Assembly: GCA_934047225.1 (NCBI GenBank)
Contig: OW204011.1
Coordinates: forward strand, 14,582,339-14,646,338
Source of the DNA: Ypsolopha sequella
Lineage: Eukaryota > Arthropoda > Insecta > Lepidoptera > Ypsolophidae
Reading direction: 5' to 3'
DNA: 64,000 bases
Each line of letters begins with the position of its first letter. Position 1 is the first letter of the stretch. Shown here piece after piece: positions 1-9,881 of this stretch. Under the pieces are notes generated by a model. That model was not told where the DNA came from. It was given only the letters and a program-made list of their open reading frames with translations, and ran no database searches. The position numbers were made by a program, and so were the translations under genes.

Positions 1-522
1 AAGCAGAGATTCTAGAGATGAGAAATAATTAACATTGCATGAATGACTATAGTAAACCCCTAAAAAAACTTTTGTATGACGAAGAGATATCTCTAAAAAT
101 AGATGTTCTGTTTCACTAGAACTATCCGATTGGGAGATGACTGTGCAATCAAGATCACTACGCAGATACACTCCTACACCACCACCAGAGGTGCGAGTTC
201 TATCTGTTCTGACAAGGCGATATCCAGAAATAGGGTACATCGTAGAAGGAAGTGTTGGTGACAGCCATGTTTCACTCATACAAATTGCATGAATATGCCT
301 CGTGGTAAAGGAAGTTAATAAATCAGAGTAATGTGCGTTAACACTTTGAACATTTATATGAGCAACATTGAACATTTTTGGAGATGATGAAAATACATTG
401 TGCAACTTGTCACTAAGATCAAGCATGTCGGAAGAGTCACTTACTGGACTAAGTAAACCCTCAGAGGGAGAAGAAAGAGAGTAATATTCACTACCAGAGC
501 TACTATTTAGTATATCAGACAT
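1..522 (-). CDS. LINE ORF2, N-terminal part (AP-like endonuclease domain), truncated by window edge
   Basis: Reading down from the ATG at 522-520, 174 codons stay open to position 1. After a Ser-rich leader the motif AHINVQSV (first strand of exonuclease-endonuclease-phosphatase domains) is followed by CMSETWLS, whose Glu is the expected metal ligand, then by SGGGVGVYLRSD. These are the first landmarks of the APE-type endonuclease that nicks target DNA in non-LTR retrotransposition. The rest of the endonuclease and the reverse transcriptase lie beyond the window. It sits 636 bp downstream of ORF1 in the same orientation, as in two-ORF LINEs. Confidence 0.8.
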   Translation of the reverse strand, partial: MSDILNSSSGSEYYSLSSPSEGLLSPVSDSSDMLDLSDKLHNVFSSSPKMFNVAHINVQSVNAHYSDLLTSFTTRHIHAICMSETWLSPTLPSTMYPISGYRLVRTDRTRTSGGGVGVYLRSDLDCTVISQSDSSSETEHLFLEISLRHTKVFLGVYYSHSCNVNYFSSLESLL

Positions 523-1158
523 ATTACATATACGCAATTAATAAATAGAATAATAAATACCTATGACAACAACACAAACTTATTAATAACAATCAACCTA
601 AGGAAATAACGCTAAAGTACTAGTAAATATACTAAATAATGTTTATATTTAAAAGTGACAGACAGGGTAAAAATACCTGTCTTAATTACCACAAAAACAC
701 TGCCATCTCACTAAATATAGTATGCTGATTAAACTTACATTAAACACATTATAATTCACAAAATATGCAACACAAAAAGGCAAACAAAACGAAACACTTT
801 GAAAATTTTAGTTATGAAACAATTTTGCAACATCTTAAATTGTATAAAGTTGCATGATTAAACATGTGACAAATTCGGAGCTATAAAGCTAAAACTGAAA
901 CGCAAGAGAGAACGCAAAATAAAAACGTCAATTGATTGACAAATTAATTTCACAAATTTGATATGAAATGTGACGGTGAGTAAAAAAAAGATATTTTTAT
1001 ATATTTTTTTTAAGTTTTAGCATTAGCAGTAGTATGAGAAAAGTAAAACTTACTACAATCTGCCCATCAATGAATTCAATTAACGTAAAATGTTAGTTTG
1101 TTATTCAAATATGCCTATCGTTTTACAGCTACGTTACTTGATTTGCGAATCTTGACTT

Positions 1159-1905
1159 TTATTTTTTTTCAGATCTATCTCGTCTTGACCGACCTGAGGA
1201 AGCTTGAGCATCAGTGGAAGGTGGATACTTGGCAGAGAAGTCCTGCAGTTGCTCCATGGTATTGAGACGCAGTTTGTTGCCATCAGGGAGCTTTATAAAG
1301 AGGTTGCCATCCTGCGACCAACAGCGGGTTACACCATAAAGTTTACGCGCTTCAGCAAATATTTGCCTGCGAGGCGCAGTGAGGAATTCCGCTACTGAAA
1401 TCTGGCATCCCTTCAGTTCCTTCTTCTTCTGCCACACTGAAGACCGGATATCCAGACTTGAAAACCTGATGAGTACAGGACGGCAACCACCATTGTCATG
1501 TAAAGGCTTACCGAGGCGATAACACGACCTGATGGAGTCATTGGTGAACTGCGGCAACTTAAGCTTCTGGCTAATCGTCTGCATGACTACAGATGAAAGA
1601 TCTTCATTGGCCGTCTCTTCAATGCCACGGAACAGCAAAAATTTCCGTCTACCCCGGTTGTCCATCTCATCAACAACCTGAGACACTGAGGAGATCTGCT
1701 GGCGGAGGAGGCTAATAGTCTCCTTCATCCAGTCTTTGAAGACGGCAAACTCACCCGCCAACTGATCCAGGCTGCGGGGACTCTTTGCCGCAGCTGCCAT
1801 CCGGGTTTCAAAGTCCGCCATCACATTGAAGAACTTCTTCTCCATCGTATTCACAGCAGTCAGAGGCTCCACTGTAGAAGCCTTGATACTCTTCGACTTG
1901 GGCAT
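1159..1905 (-). CDS. LINE ORF1 protein (coiled-coil plus RRM-like nucleic-acid chaperone)
   Basis: 248 aa. Residues ~20-85 look helical and coiled-coil-like, with heptad-type spacing ending in SQVVDEMDNRGRRK. Then comes an RRM-like core (KFLLFRGIEET, RSCYRLGK, RPVLIRFSS) and a C-terminal stretch with WQKKKELKG and ISVAEFLTAPRRQIFAEARK. This layout is known from ORF1 proteins of CR1/L2-like insect LINEs, which bind element RNA and act as chaperones. The C-terminus is basic (GRSRRDRSEKK). No zinc knuckle is visible. The minus-strand ATG at 1905-1903 fits; no upstream in-frame start was preferred. Confidence 0.75.
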   Translation of the reverse strand: MPKSKSIKASTVEPLTAVNTMEKKFFNVMADFETRMAAAAKSPRSLDQLAGEFAVFKDWMKETISLLRQQISSVSQVVDEMDNRGRRKFLLFRGIEETANEDLSSVVMQTISQKLKLPQFTNDSIRSCYRLGKPLHDNGGCRPVLIRFSSLDIRSSVWQKKKELKGCQISVAEFLTAPRRQIFAEARKLYGVTRCWSQDGNLFIKLPDGNKLRLNTMEQLQDFSAKYPPSTDAQASSGRSRRDRSEKK

Positions 1906-2075
1906 TATAGATCCTCAACAAGTTTAAGTAAACTAAGTGTGGTGAAGTGAGGTTATGTTGTAGTGAATGGCAGAACTGTGTTAAAGCATACACCAAATGC
2001 GGAAATACATTGATTGTATAATATTCACTTGTTTGCACCTCAAATAAAAACACTTGTAAGTACAAAAACACCAGA

Positions 2076-3489
2076 AAGTTTATTTATTTGAATTTAAATT
2101 AAGTGAGAACAGTTTAAGCCAACATGTAGGTAGGTAGGTGAAAACGAAATACGAGGTAAGTGTTATACATAAGTATTAAGTTTATAAAATTGTGGTTCTT
2201 CTGAAATATATAGCATAACATAACGAAAACCATGGATTTCTGAATCAGGTCGGAATGATTTTACGCCCGCCATTTTTCCTTGACATTTCGGCCTCTCAAA
2301 AATCGTTTAATGGCGACATGGGTCGGGTTAAAAAATCTTTTTGTCTCATTTACTCGCCTACCAAATTTCACGACGTTCCGATCAACGATACTTGAGTTAT
2401 CGTCGGACAAACATTCATACATATGTACATACATACGTACAAACGTCGCGTCGCATTGTTCAAGTAGACTCGGAGAACTTCGTTCGCTTCGCTCACTCGT
2501 TCAATTAGGGTGAGTGTACATCACAACGAAATATATATTACGCGCCGGACCACGCAGCGGAACCTGATGAAGGTCTTTCTTAGTTGACCGAAACGTCGGT
2601 CTAGTTTTTCTCGCAAAAAATCAAAGTCTTAGCTGTAATATATATTTCGTTATGGCTGCGTTCATTATAAAAAAAAACACACAAATCGTCACGACATGAA
2701 TCGCCAAAGGTGTTCCTAAGTGTGAACTGTGAAATGCAAGTCACAGCTTTGTACACCCGCTTTTCACCGACGATTATTACGTCCCGAACGTGGTGACTGG
2801 TGAGCCCTACCACTGTAATTCAAGCACAAAAGGATCGACAGCTTAATTTTAAAACGGAGAAATAAGGACGTGATTAATTCAAATGTCAAAACCCACATGC
2901 ATAGGGTGCTGTACACAGCGGGAAATTTTGGGAAATTGAAAATCAACATTTTGGGAATTCAACATTTTGCTAAATCAAAATTATAAGAATTATTAAACAG
3001 GGTGTTAAGATGAATTTGCGGAAGCCGGAAACTGGCGATAGTACTCATCCACGTGAACAAATTTTCGTGAAAAAGAAAGAGAAATCCAGAAAAAGAAACA
3101 GTAGTTTCATACATTTTGTTCGGGTAGCTACGTAAATTTTCTATGGAACAGCTGTTTGTTTTTTCGCTGTTCGATGGTTGTCTCTATAGTAAAATTTGTT
3201 CGTATGGACGAGTACTATAGCCAGCTTCCAGCTTCTGAAACTTCATATTAACACCCAGTATATTGTTCCTAAAGGCTTTTTTGCCCACCTGTATCCACCA
3301 ATGCTGTCACCACTGACCTCCATACTATTACCACTGGACAGGTGGCTATCAAATAATTGTTGTGCCTATTTGATTTACATTTTGGCGCTGTAGGCAGTTA
3401 AAAAGTTCCATGCAACTAAATTTTAGCGATGTGCGCAAGTTGACCGACGGTGATGTCAATCAAAATGCGCGAGAAAATCGTATTGAAAG
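2076..3489. other. Non-coding, repeat-derived interval
   Basis: No convincing gene. It includes a TE-tail-like segment near 2440-2520 (alternating cttcgttcgcttcgctcact), a hammerhead-like core at 2564-2601, and a stretch at 2675-2750 resembling the upstream region of the transposase-derived ORF at 41.3 kb (shared tcgtcacgacat, and ctgtRaaatRcaagtcac). The short ORFs here show no recognisable domain. Confidence 0.4.
2564..2601 (+). ncRNA. Hammerhead-ribozyme-like core (degenerate candidate)
   Basis: The order of elements fits a hammerhead core: CTGATGA (2564-2570), GGTC (2572-2575) able to pair with GACC (2586-2589) as stem II, GAAA (2590-2593), then AC..GT with a 4-nt loop as a minimal stem III, and C2601 at the cleavage position. 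Penelope-like retroelements and some other retroelements carry such short-stem-III ribozymes. Stem I does not pair well directly at the core, so this copy may be dead or a chance match. Confidence 0.3.
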
Positions 3490-4017
3490 CAGTGGCGTAG
3501 CTAGGTAGGCAAAGGCCCCGGTGAATAGAGAAAAAATCGGGCCCTCACCCCCTCTTTCACGGTAGCTTCAACGTATATTGGCCTTCAAAATTATAGATAG
3601 GAATAAGAATAGGATACAGGTACAGGATACAGTGGTTGAACTTATCATTAGTAGGCTTAATCCATACGTCATCTCTATGAGGGGTAAAATATCTGTGTTT
3701 ATATAAAAGAAAATGGGACTAAATAAGCAACGACGCATTATAAAATCTTTATTATACGGATGAGATCAATAGATGACAAAGAAAAACGATTTTTAACAGA
3801 GTTCCCTGTGCAATTGACAACCTCTTGCGCGCTTTGATTTTTGTGAATTCGTCTATAACTTCACTTGAAAATTCTTGTGAGCAGGGTCGAGGTTTTCTAG
3901 CTTCAGGAGCTGGCGAATTGGCTGACCCGCTCTTTTCAAAGCTTAGGTTGGAGGGCCCCCTGAGCTCCGGGGCCCTGGTGCACTGCACCAGCTGGCCCTA
4001 TGATAGCTACGCCACTG
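3490..4017. mobile_element. Non-autonomous hAT-type element with perfect 8-bp duplication
   Basis: The termini are inverted: CAGTGGCGTAGCTA at the left and TAGCTACGCCACTG at the right. The element is flanked by the identical octamer attgaaag at 3482-3489 and 4018-4025. An 8-bp target duplication and CAGTGGCGTAGC-type ends are diagnostic of the hAT superfamily. The 528-bp interior has only short ORFs, so movement would have depended on a transposase elsewhere. Confidence 0.9.
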
Positions 4018-4125
4018 ATTGAAAGACGCTTTTACATTAAACGTCAATAATAGTTCCTGGGAACTTCGCCGGTGAAATTTCATATCGCTACAGTTTATTA
4101 GCTGTCATTTAAAACCGGACACATA

Positions 4126-5023
4126 CCCCCGGTTTCAGAAAGGCCAATCAATGTTAACAGTAAATTAAAAAATAATTATCTGCGGATTAAGCCAGAAAAA
4201 GTGGGAATTTTACATTGAAATCAAAAATTAACTAAAGTCGAGTCCAGAATTAGGCGAACTAACTTGACAGCCGAAAATGTTGCCAGACATAGGAAAAAAT
4301 AAATAGTGATAGGTTTATGTCGACACAAATATGTCGATATAACCTTGTGCCTTCTATAAATCTGATTCCATTTATATTTTATCAAGTAATTGTCGTCGAA
4401 ACTTTCACAGTCATACATACTTGCCAAATAGGGACGAACTACAGCAATTTATATGATATAATATGATCCGAAGGATGTACTGTTTAAAGCGGATATTTAC
4501 GATACTTACTCCTCAAATTAGGAATAAAATACAAAAATAATGATGTTATTACAACAGGCCATTCTGATCCTTTTAGGTGGTTTCTGTCGGGCTAGTACGG
4601 TACATTTAATGTACCATACATACCTATATAGCATTCATCCCTTTCTTTCTGGCAAATATGAAAGTGCGATAGAGACAAACACTATTATATCGTCGATGAT
4701 AATTCCAAATCCGTTATGTGTTCGATTTTAATTAATTTTTATTATTATTATTTTGCTTAGTAAAATTATTAGTTTGATTCCAAACACAATAATAATGATT
4801 GACTAGACTTTTTAAACATCGATATTAACGGCACTAGCCAAACTGTGGCAACATTAGTGTACAATGAACTGTCAAGTTAGTTCGCCTAATTCTGGACTCG
4901 ACTTTAAGTTAATTATTGATTCATCACTATTCAGACTTCATATATGCTTTATTTTCACAGTTATTTGCGGTAAAAGTTTTTGTATCTACTGTTAACTTTG
5001 ATTGGCCTTTCAGAAACCGGGGG
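4126..5023. mobile_element. Inverted-repeat DNA element, ~0.9 kb
   Basis: The ends match in inverted orientation: cccccggtttcagaaaggcc at 4126 and its complement ending at 5023 (ggcctttcagaaaccggggg). The match resumes further in (tcgagtccagaattaggcga at ~4239 against its complement at ~4885), giving interrupted arms of roughly 150-180 bp. The flanking TA is compatible with a Tc1/mariner-type target but is not decisive. There is no coding capacity. Confidence 0.75.
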
Positions 5024-5179
5024 CTAGTCCAATATGTAGCATGAGATCGGGTGTCGAACTGCAAGAGCTTAGGAATTGCTCATGTTCTAATATGTTGCAT
5101 TATAAAAGGCTTACAAGAGTCCGAACCCACTCGCAAGGTGAGGTAGTGAGACACCTGGCTGCGGCAGCGCACTTTGACG

Positions 5180-5260
5180 TTTGTTAAATTATTACACCAC
5201 CACCATTTTTTACCCTTATCAATCCAAATAAAGACTTATTCTATTCTATTCTATTCTACA
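5180..5260 (+). repeat. Probable LINE 3' end with (ATTCT)n tail
   Basis: An AATAAA signal (caaataaagac) is followed at once by about four and a half ATTCT units (5237-5259). That arrangement is usual at the 3' end of some insect non-LTR elements. The upstream 150 bp hold an open frame with no recognised domain. Confidence 0.45.
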
Positions 5261-5276
5261 AGTGCATGTTATAATC

Positions 5277-5814
5277 TAAGGTGATATGTAAAAAAAATAC
5301 GGGTGTTTATTTTCTGTGTATTTCATGAAATAAACGGAAAATTATAATCAGTTTCTGGTATATGCATTTTGACTATATAATCTAGGGATTTATTTTTGGA
5401 AAACATCTTTGCATGAACTTTTCTCGATAGAAATAATTGTTGAAATGAGGTTTTCTAACACACCTTTTCTCCTCGTTTAACGAGTAGCAGCCATGTACAG
5501 AACTCAAACATATTTTATTAGATGGGTTTCAACAATATCTAGATTTTTGATTTTGGAAATAGAATAGACGTTTATTAGCTTCCTTGTTGGCCATGAGATC
5601 TTAAATAGGTATACTTACATATAGGAACAAACAAGAACCCTGCTAGGGCGCTGCTAACTTAAGATTATAAACAATTTTGCTAACTAGTTTAGTTTTTTTA
5701 ATAAAAATATAAAACCAACTTTTTTCTCTTTTGCTCTGAATCTGCCCTTCTCGCACTACGCGTTTTGTCGCTTGGAGTGACAGTGACAGAAATAAAATTC
5801 GTATAACCTCTTAA
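5277..5814 (+). mobile_element. TTAA-flanked MITE, family M1 (copy 1, interrupted)
   Basis: This is homologous to 43191-43589, 47933-48355 and 54561-54985. The left end reads ggtgatatgtaaaa, and the right end (complement) begins gaggttatacgaatttt and abuts TTAA at 5811-5814. The other copies have TTAA at both ends, so the family probably targets TTAA. This copy is longer because ~130 bp of extra sequence lies near 5555-5690. Confidence 0.7.
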
Positions 5815-6181
5815 GGCGCTTTATGCTGCGAAAGTGCTGCCACTTTAGAAAAAAAAACATTATTTACTTACTGGAATAATTATTGAAAATCTACTCAAGT
5901 AAATGCGTATGTATAACAATGAACTATTTTTAAATAGCATGGTTTTCATAAACAACGTCTTTGACGAGCTAAAATTTTAACTTTTGCTAAAAACGGCCGC
6001 TTTTGGTATAACTTGAAATTTTAGCTCATCAAAGACGTTGTCTTTGAAAACCATCCTATTTAAAAATAGTTTATTGCTATATCTACGTATTAACTTGAGC
6101 AGATTTGCAATCATTATTCCAGTAAGTAAATAATGTTTTTTTTCTAAAGTGGCAGCACTTCTGCAGCATAAAGCGCCTTAA
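5811..6181. mobile_element. Palindromic TTAA-flanked MITE
   Basis: TTAA at both ends surrounds long inverted arms. The left arm starts GGCGCTTTATGCTGC and the right arm is its complement ending GCAGCATAAAGCGCC. The arms (~165 bp, a few mismatches) meet around 5990-6003. It shares its left TTAA with the preceding M1 element. TTAA duplication is the hallmark of piggyBac-type transposition; the driving transposase is not in view. Confidence 0.85.
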
Positions 6182-6348
6182 AAAACATCAAAGTGCGTTG
6201 CCGCCGCCAGGTGTTCCACTCTCTAACTCGTGTAAACCTACAATATAACATATCAGACAATGAGCTCTTGCATTGTTTAGACATCAACGCCCCAAGTTAC
6301 CGTATTCTATTTCATATACGAAACTTGGTATAATATTTTCATTATTTA

Positions 6349-7133
6349 TATAAAAACGGCTCACCTCAATACGTGTTATGATCGGGAAAGCCGACCAGTT
6401 TCAGCAGATTTAGACTGCCTTCATCTAGGCGAATGAAGACGTTTACGCGACGACGTTACGCCTCACACTGAGTGAGTGGCTTTCCCGATCATACAGTGCG
6501 CGCCAATATTTTAGTCGCCTCTGAAGATAGCCGCACGAGGCGACGCAATAGCCGTTTTACGGTGTCAGGGGGACGTTACAGGAGCGAGGGCGCGGAGCAC
6601 ACCCGCCTGCGTGCCGCACCACACCCCCCGCTCGCCATTCAGCAGGTGTCGAGTGTCGAAACTATGCATTAGTGTTAGTGCTACGTCCGTACACTACACA
6701 TGCGCGCGTTGCATAAAAAGTACATTTGAGGAAAAAATTCCATGATTCGTTAAGTTTATCGTTGAATCTGTTTGTTATTGTTTTTGTTGCCTTTACTTGT
6801 TGTTTTGTTGATTTAGTTTGTTAAATTTTATAGATGTTGTTATGCCTCGCGGACGTTATAGCGTTTTAAGGCGACAATGTAGGAAAATGGTGTTTATATT
6901 AATGCCTTTTATTTATATAGTTAAGGTCGCACTAAAATAATAAATAAATAATGAAATAGATAGGTACAACAAGTACACCTTCCCACTTATAGTAAACATT
7001 TAGTAATCAACCGTTGATATTATTGTTTCCTTGACTGTACCTGCGCAAGCTTGCACTCGTAACTCAATCAGAGGCGACTTAAAGATTGGCGCGCACTATA
7101 ACACGTATTGAGGTGAGCCGTTTTTATATAAAT
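6349..7133. mobile_element. Small inverted-repeat MITE split by a later insertion
   Basis: The left arm reads cggctcacctcaatacgtgt tatgatcgggaaagcc (6358-6392). The right arm is present in two parts, ggctttcccgatcata (6478-6493) and taacacgtattgaggtgagc (7099-7118), separated by the 605-bp TA element. Putting the parts together across the TA duplication restores a continuous arm, which shows the order of insertion. A further copy of one arm with its neighbouring sequence lies at 7683-7947. Confidence 0.75.
6494..7098 (+). mobile_element. TA-target MITE, family M3 (copy 1)
   Basis: 31-bp terminal repeats begin CAGTGCGCGCCAAT and end with the complement of TAGTGCGCGCCAATC, flanked by TA at 6492-6493 and 7099-7100. 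It is ~75-80% similar, inverted, to copy 2 (8319-8882). A GC-rich segment near 6590-6650 is part of the element, not a gene. TA duplication and these ends suggest a Tc1/mariner-superfamily non-autonomous element. Confidence 0.85.
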
Positions 7134-7221
7134 CATGAATTATCCTCAAGTCTCATTTAATTCTATAATACTTTCATTGTTTTGTAACTTTACAATATGA
7201 AGCACTTTCTGCGTACTAAAT

Positions 7222-7512
7222 TAAAAAAAAAAACCGGCCAAGTGCGAGTCAGACTCGCGTACAAAGGGTTCCGTACCATTAACTATAAAAACGGCAAAAA
7301 AATCATGTCCGTTGTATGGGAGCCCCCTTAAATATTTATTTTATTCAGTTTTTTAATATTTGTTGTTATAGCGGCAACAGAAATACATCATCTGTGAAAA
7401 TTTCAACTGTCTAACTATCACGGTTCATGAGGTACAGCCTGGTGACAGACGGACAGCGGAGTCTTAGTAATAGGGTCCCGTTGGTTACCCTTTGGGTACG
7501 GAATCCTAAAAA
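7222..7512 (+). repeat. Lepidopteran dispersed repeat (ccggccaagtgcgagtc / gggttccgtacc type)
   Basis: It starts after an A-run with ccggccaagtgcgagtcaga, continues with agggttccgtaccatt, and ends with gggtacggaatcct. From memory this is one of the most abundant lepidopteran interspersed repeats, but its class is unsettled here. Partial copies recur at ~25420-25590, ~35455-35515, ~48480-48640 and ~62770-62960, and the two ends appear at 63640-63680 and 63840-63905. Confidence 0.7.
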
Positions 7513-7682
7513 TCAAGGTAATTCTATTTATTTTAGCACTTTGAAATTGGGCACGTAGGGAGTGATTTATGTGGCTATAAATAAATAAAAAATGTCTAAT
7601 ACCTGCAAATCCCGATTTTAGGATAACCTAGCTAGGCCAAACTAGTTTTGGGTTTTCATAAAAAAAATAACAGTGTAACGTA

Positions 7683-7947
7683 ACGTCGTCGCGTAAACGT
7701 CTTCACTCGCCCAGATGAAGGCAGTCTAAATCTGCTGAAACTGTGGGTCTACCGCGTAATACTCATTTTCATCACTATCAACTTGAGATTGAAGATTGAC
7801 GTGCGTGCGACGACGCCCGCCTAACATGCCATCTCTTTTGCACGCATTGAATTTCGCATGCATTTGCTTGAAGTTGATACAAATGAGAATTACGCGGTAG
7901 AGCCCCAGGTCGGCTTTCCCGATCATAACACGTATTGAGGTGAGCGG
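7683..7947 (-). mobile_element. Second copy of the 6349-type MITE arm, interrupted by MITE M4
   Basis: Positions 7683-7743 plus 7907-7947 together match the complement of 6350-6452, with the M4 element (7744-7906) inserted between aaact and gtcggc. This shows M4 moved after the host MITE. Confidence 0.7.
7744..7906. mobile_element. Short palindromic MITE, family M4 (copy 1)
   Basis: 163 bp with terminal repeats gggtctaccgcgtaat and attacgcggtagagcccc. The internal gcaaaagagatggcatgtta motif is shared with copy 2 at 42937-43097 and a fragment at ~18305-18345. The ends are inverted and the insertion into another MITE is clear. Confidence 0.8.
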
Positions 7948-7949
7948 TT

Positions 7950-8318
7950 TTTTTAAAATATAAATCATGAATTATTTATTGAATATGAATTAAGTCTCAT
8001 TTTTCTTGTTGTTTTTTTTTTCTTAGTTCCTAGCTTCCCTCCAGATGGCGCTGTCCATGTCACCATAGATAAAATGTGTTTCGTAGCAATCAATGTCAAA
8101 GTAGTTTTTCGTTTGTTTGTAATCTGTGCAAATTTTGTCTTTGATTCTGTTGCTAAAGAATATGACAGTGCCATCTAGGCATCATAATCAACACTAAATT
8201 TGGTATAAGGAAAAACGCTCATTCTATAAAAAAATTATAACCACGAAGACTCGCCTCATACACCCTTCTAACCTAACCTATCGGGTCTGTTCTGCACTAC
8301 AGAACTTTCAAAAAGCTA
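7950..8318. other. Intergenic or intronic stretch, no gene
   Basis: Nothing coding. A small inverted pair, agatggcgctgtc (~8042) and gacagtgccatct (~8163), marks another short MITE-like piece. Confidence 0.4.
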
Positions 8319-8882
8319 TAGTGCGCGCCAATCTTTTAGTCGCCTCTGATTGAGTTACGAGTGCAAGCTTGCGCAGGTACAGTCAAGGAAACAAAAATAT
8401 GAACGGTTGATTATTAAATGTTTACTATAAGTGGGAAGATGTACTTTTTGTACCTACCTATTCAATATATATTTATTATTTTATTACAATTTTAACTGTT
8501 TAAATAAAACAAATTAATATAAACACCATTTTCCTACATTGTCACCTTAAAACGCTATAACGACCGCGAGGCATAACAATAACAATAAACTTTAACAAAC
8601 TAAATCAACAAAACAACAAATAAAGGCAACACAAACAGATTTAACGATTAACGTAACGAATCATAGAATTTTTTCCACGAACGTATTTTTCATGCAACGC
8701 GCGCGTGTGTAGTGACGGACGTAGTATTATCTATGCTTAGCACTAACACTAACGGCGAGCGGGGGGTGTGGTGCGGCACGCAGGCGGGTGTGCTCCGCGC
8801 CCTCGCTCCTGTAACGTAAAACGGCTATTGCGTCGCCTCTTGCGGCTATCTTCAGAGGCGACTAAAAGATTGGCGCGCACTG
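8319..8882 (-). mobile_element. TA-target MITE, family M3 (copy 2)
   Basis: Terminal repeats TAGTGCGCGCCAATC at both ends (right end finishing GCGCGCACTG), flanked by TA at 8317-8318 and 8883-8884. It is inverted relative to copy 1 at 6494-7098. It ends 111 bp from the splice donor of Ide exon G, inside the intron. Confidence 0.85.
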
Positions 8883-8994
8883 TAGTTAGGCCTAGGCCAA
8901 AAACGTGGCCATGACACGTTTGACGTTCAATAGAATACAGTAACTGGGTCACAGTTCTCTGGCTAATGGAGGTCAGTGTGCGTCACTCACTCAC

Positions 8995-9139
8995 AGTGAT
9001 CCCGCACTTGGCGTTGCCGATGCTCCACCGAAGGCCGGCCAGCTCCGCTACGTACGCTGTCTGCTGCAGAGCGTCTCGGAGAAGAAGTACCCAGACGGAG
9101 GTCAGGTTGCAGCTCAGGGGGTCCGTGTACGCCAGCGGG
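8995..9139 (-). CDS. Ide: Ide exon G (insulin-degrading enzyme, 3'-most exon in view)
   Basis: 145 bp, 48 codons after completing the Ser split with exon F. The residues SPLAYTDPLSCNLTSV and AYVAELAGLRWSI correspond to the insulysin stretch following the FEF(F)SP segment of the third M16 domain. The acceptor reads ctgattccag and the donor ACT|GTGAGT. The next exon, which should encode the following strand, was not found between 1 and 8994, so the downstream intron exceeds 8.9 kb or the gene is interrupted. Ide degrades insulin, amyloid and other short peptides in the cytosol; family assignment is by motif recognition. Confidence 0.85.
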
Positions 9140-9881
9140 CTGGAATCAGAAGACAGACGATTGGGTATGGGAAGGCATGCTGCCTAAAAACCGTTTCGAG
9201 GTAGGTAATACATTTCTTGGGCATATTTCAATTGTTTCCGCAGCAAAAAAATAAAATAATAAAAAAAAGTTATATCAAATATAAAAAACATTAGTGGCAT
9301 GGGAATAGCTGAAAATCAGCGTTATCTGCAAATGGTTTCAGATGGCACATAGCTGAGTCTATTTCCATTTTCGGGTAATTGTTTTTTTTTAATAATATAG
9401 TTATAGTACACCCCAGCGCGGGTTTATTTGTATTGTAAATAGTAAGTAAGCTCGACCGATTGATTATTCGAAATAAAAAAAAAACTTTGTTTCTTTCTCT
9501 AAAAGTAACTTAGTTTATAGATATTTTTAGAATTTGCTGAACAGAGCAAATCCATTAGTGTAAAAAACATAATACAAAAAAATTACAGAGAACAGATATA
9601 TGCACATTGGCAAGCTTACCTCAATAAGAGATTTCTTCCAGCAAAACCATTTTGATAGGAAAATCACATTTATCAAAGTAATCATACACAAAGAGCAAAA
9701 TAAATATGTACAAAGAAAAAGAAATACAAATATGAATCGATTAAATTGGTTTTTAAAAATTTACTTCCTTAAAGTTCAACCAAGAACATATATATTTTTT
9801 ATGGCTATACGTATCCTGATTATTGCAACAAAATCATCCGAAGTCTGACATTTTATTTCTGACGACAGACGCGATATAATC
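9140..9881. other. Ide intron sequence, AT-rich, nothing recognised
   Basis: This is part of the 2930-bp intron between exons F and G. It is low-complexity AT-rich DNA; the longest open frame (9600-9848) is Lys/Ile-rich with no recognised domain. Confidence 0.5.

Larger units (their letters stand above)
1..2075 (-). mobile_element. Non-LTR retrotransposon (LINE), 5' portion, runs off the window
   Basis: Two ORFs in the right order on the minus strand define this element: an ORF1-type protein (1905-1159), then after a 636-bp AT-rich spacer (1158-523) the start of an endonuclease-bearing ORF2 (522 to the window edge). The 5' end is set only roughly, because no target duplication can be checked with the 3' end missing. 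Both ORFs are free of stops and frameshifts over the visible part, so the copy may be fairly young. The ORF1 architecture resembles CR1/L2/Jockey-type LINEs; the clade cannot be fixed from this part alone. Confidence 0.8.

Noticed and set aside
8270..8282. ctaacctaaccta as interstitial insect telomere repeat (CCTAA)n
   Set aside because: Only about two and a half units; expected by chance and common in insect AT-rich DNA.
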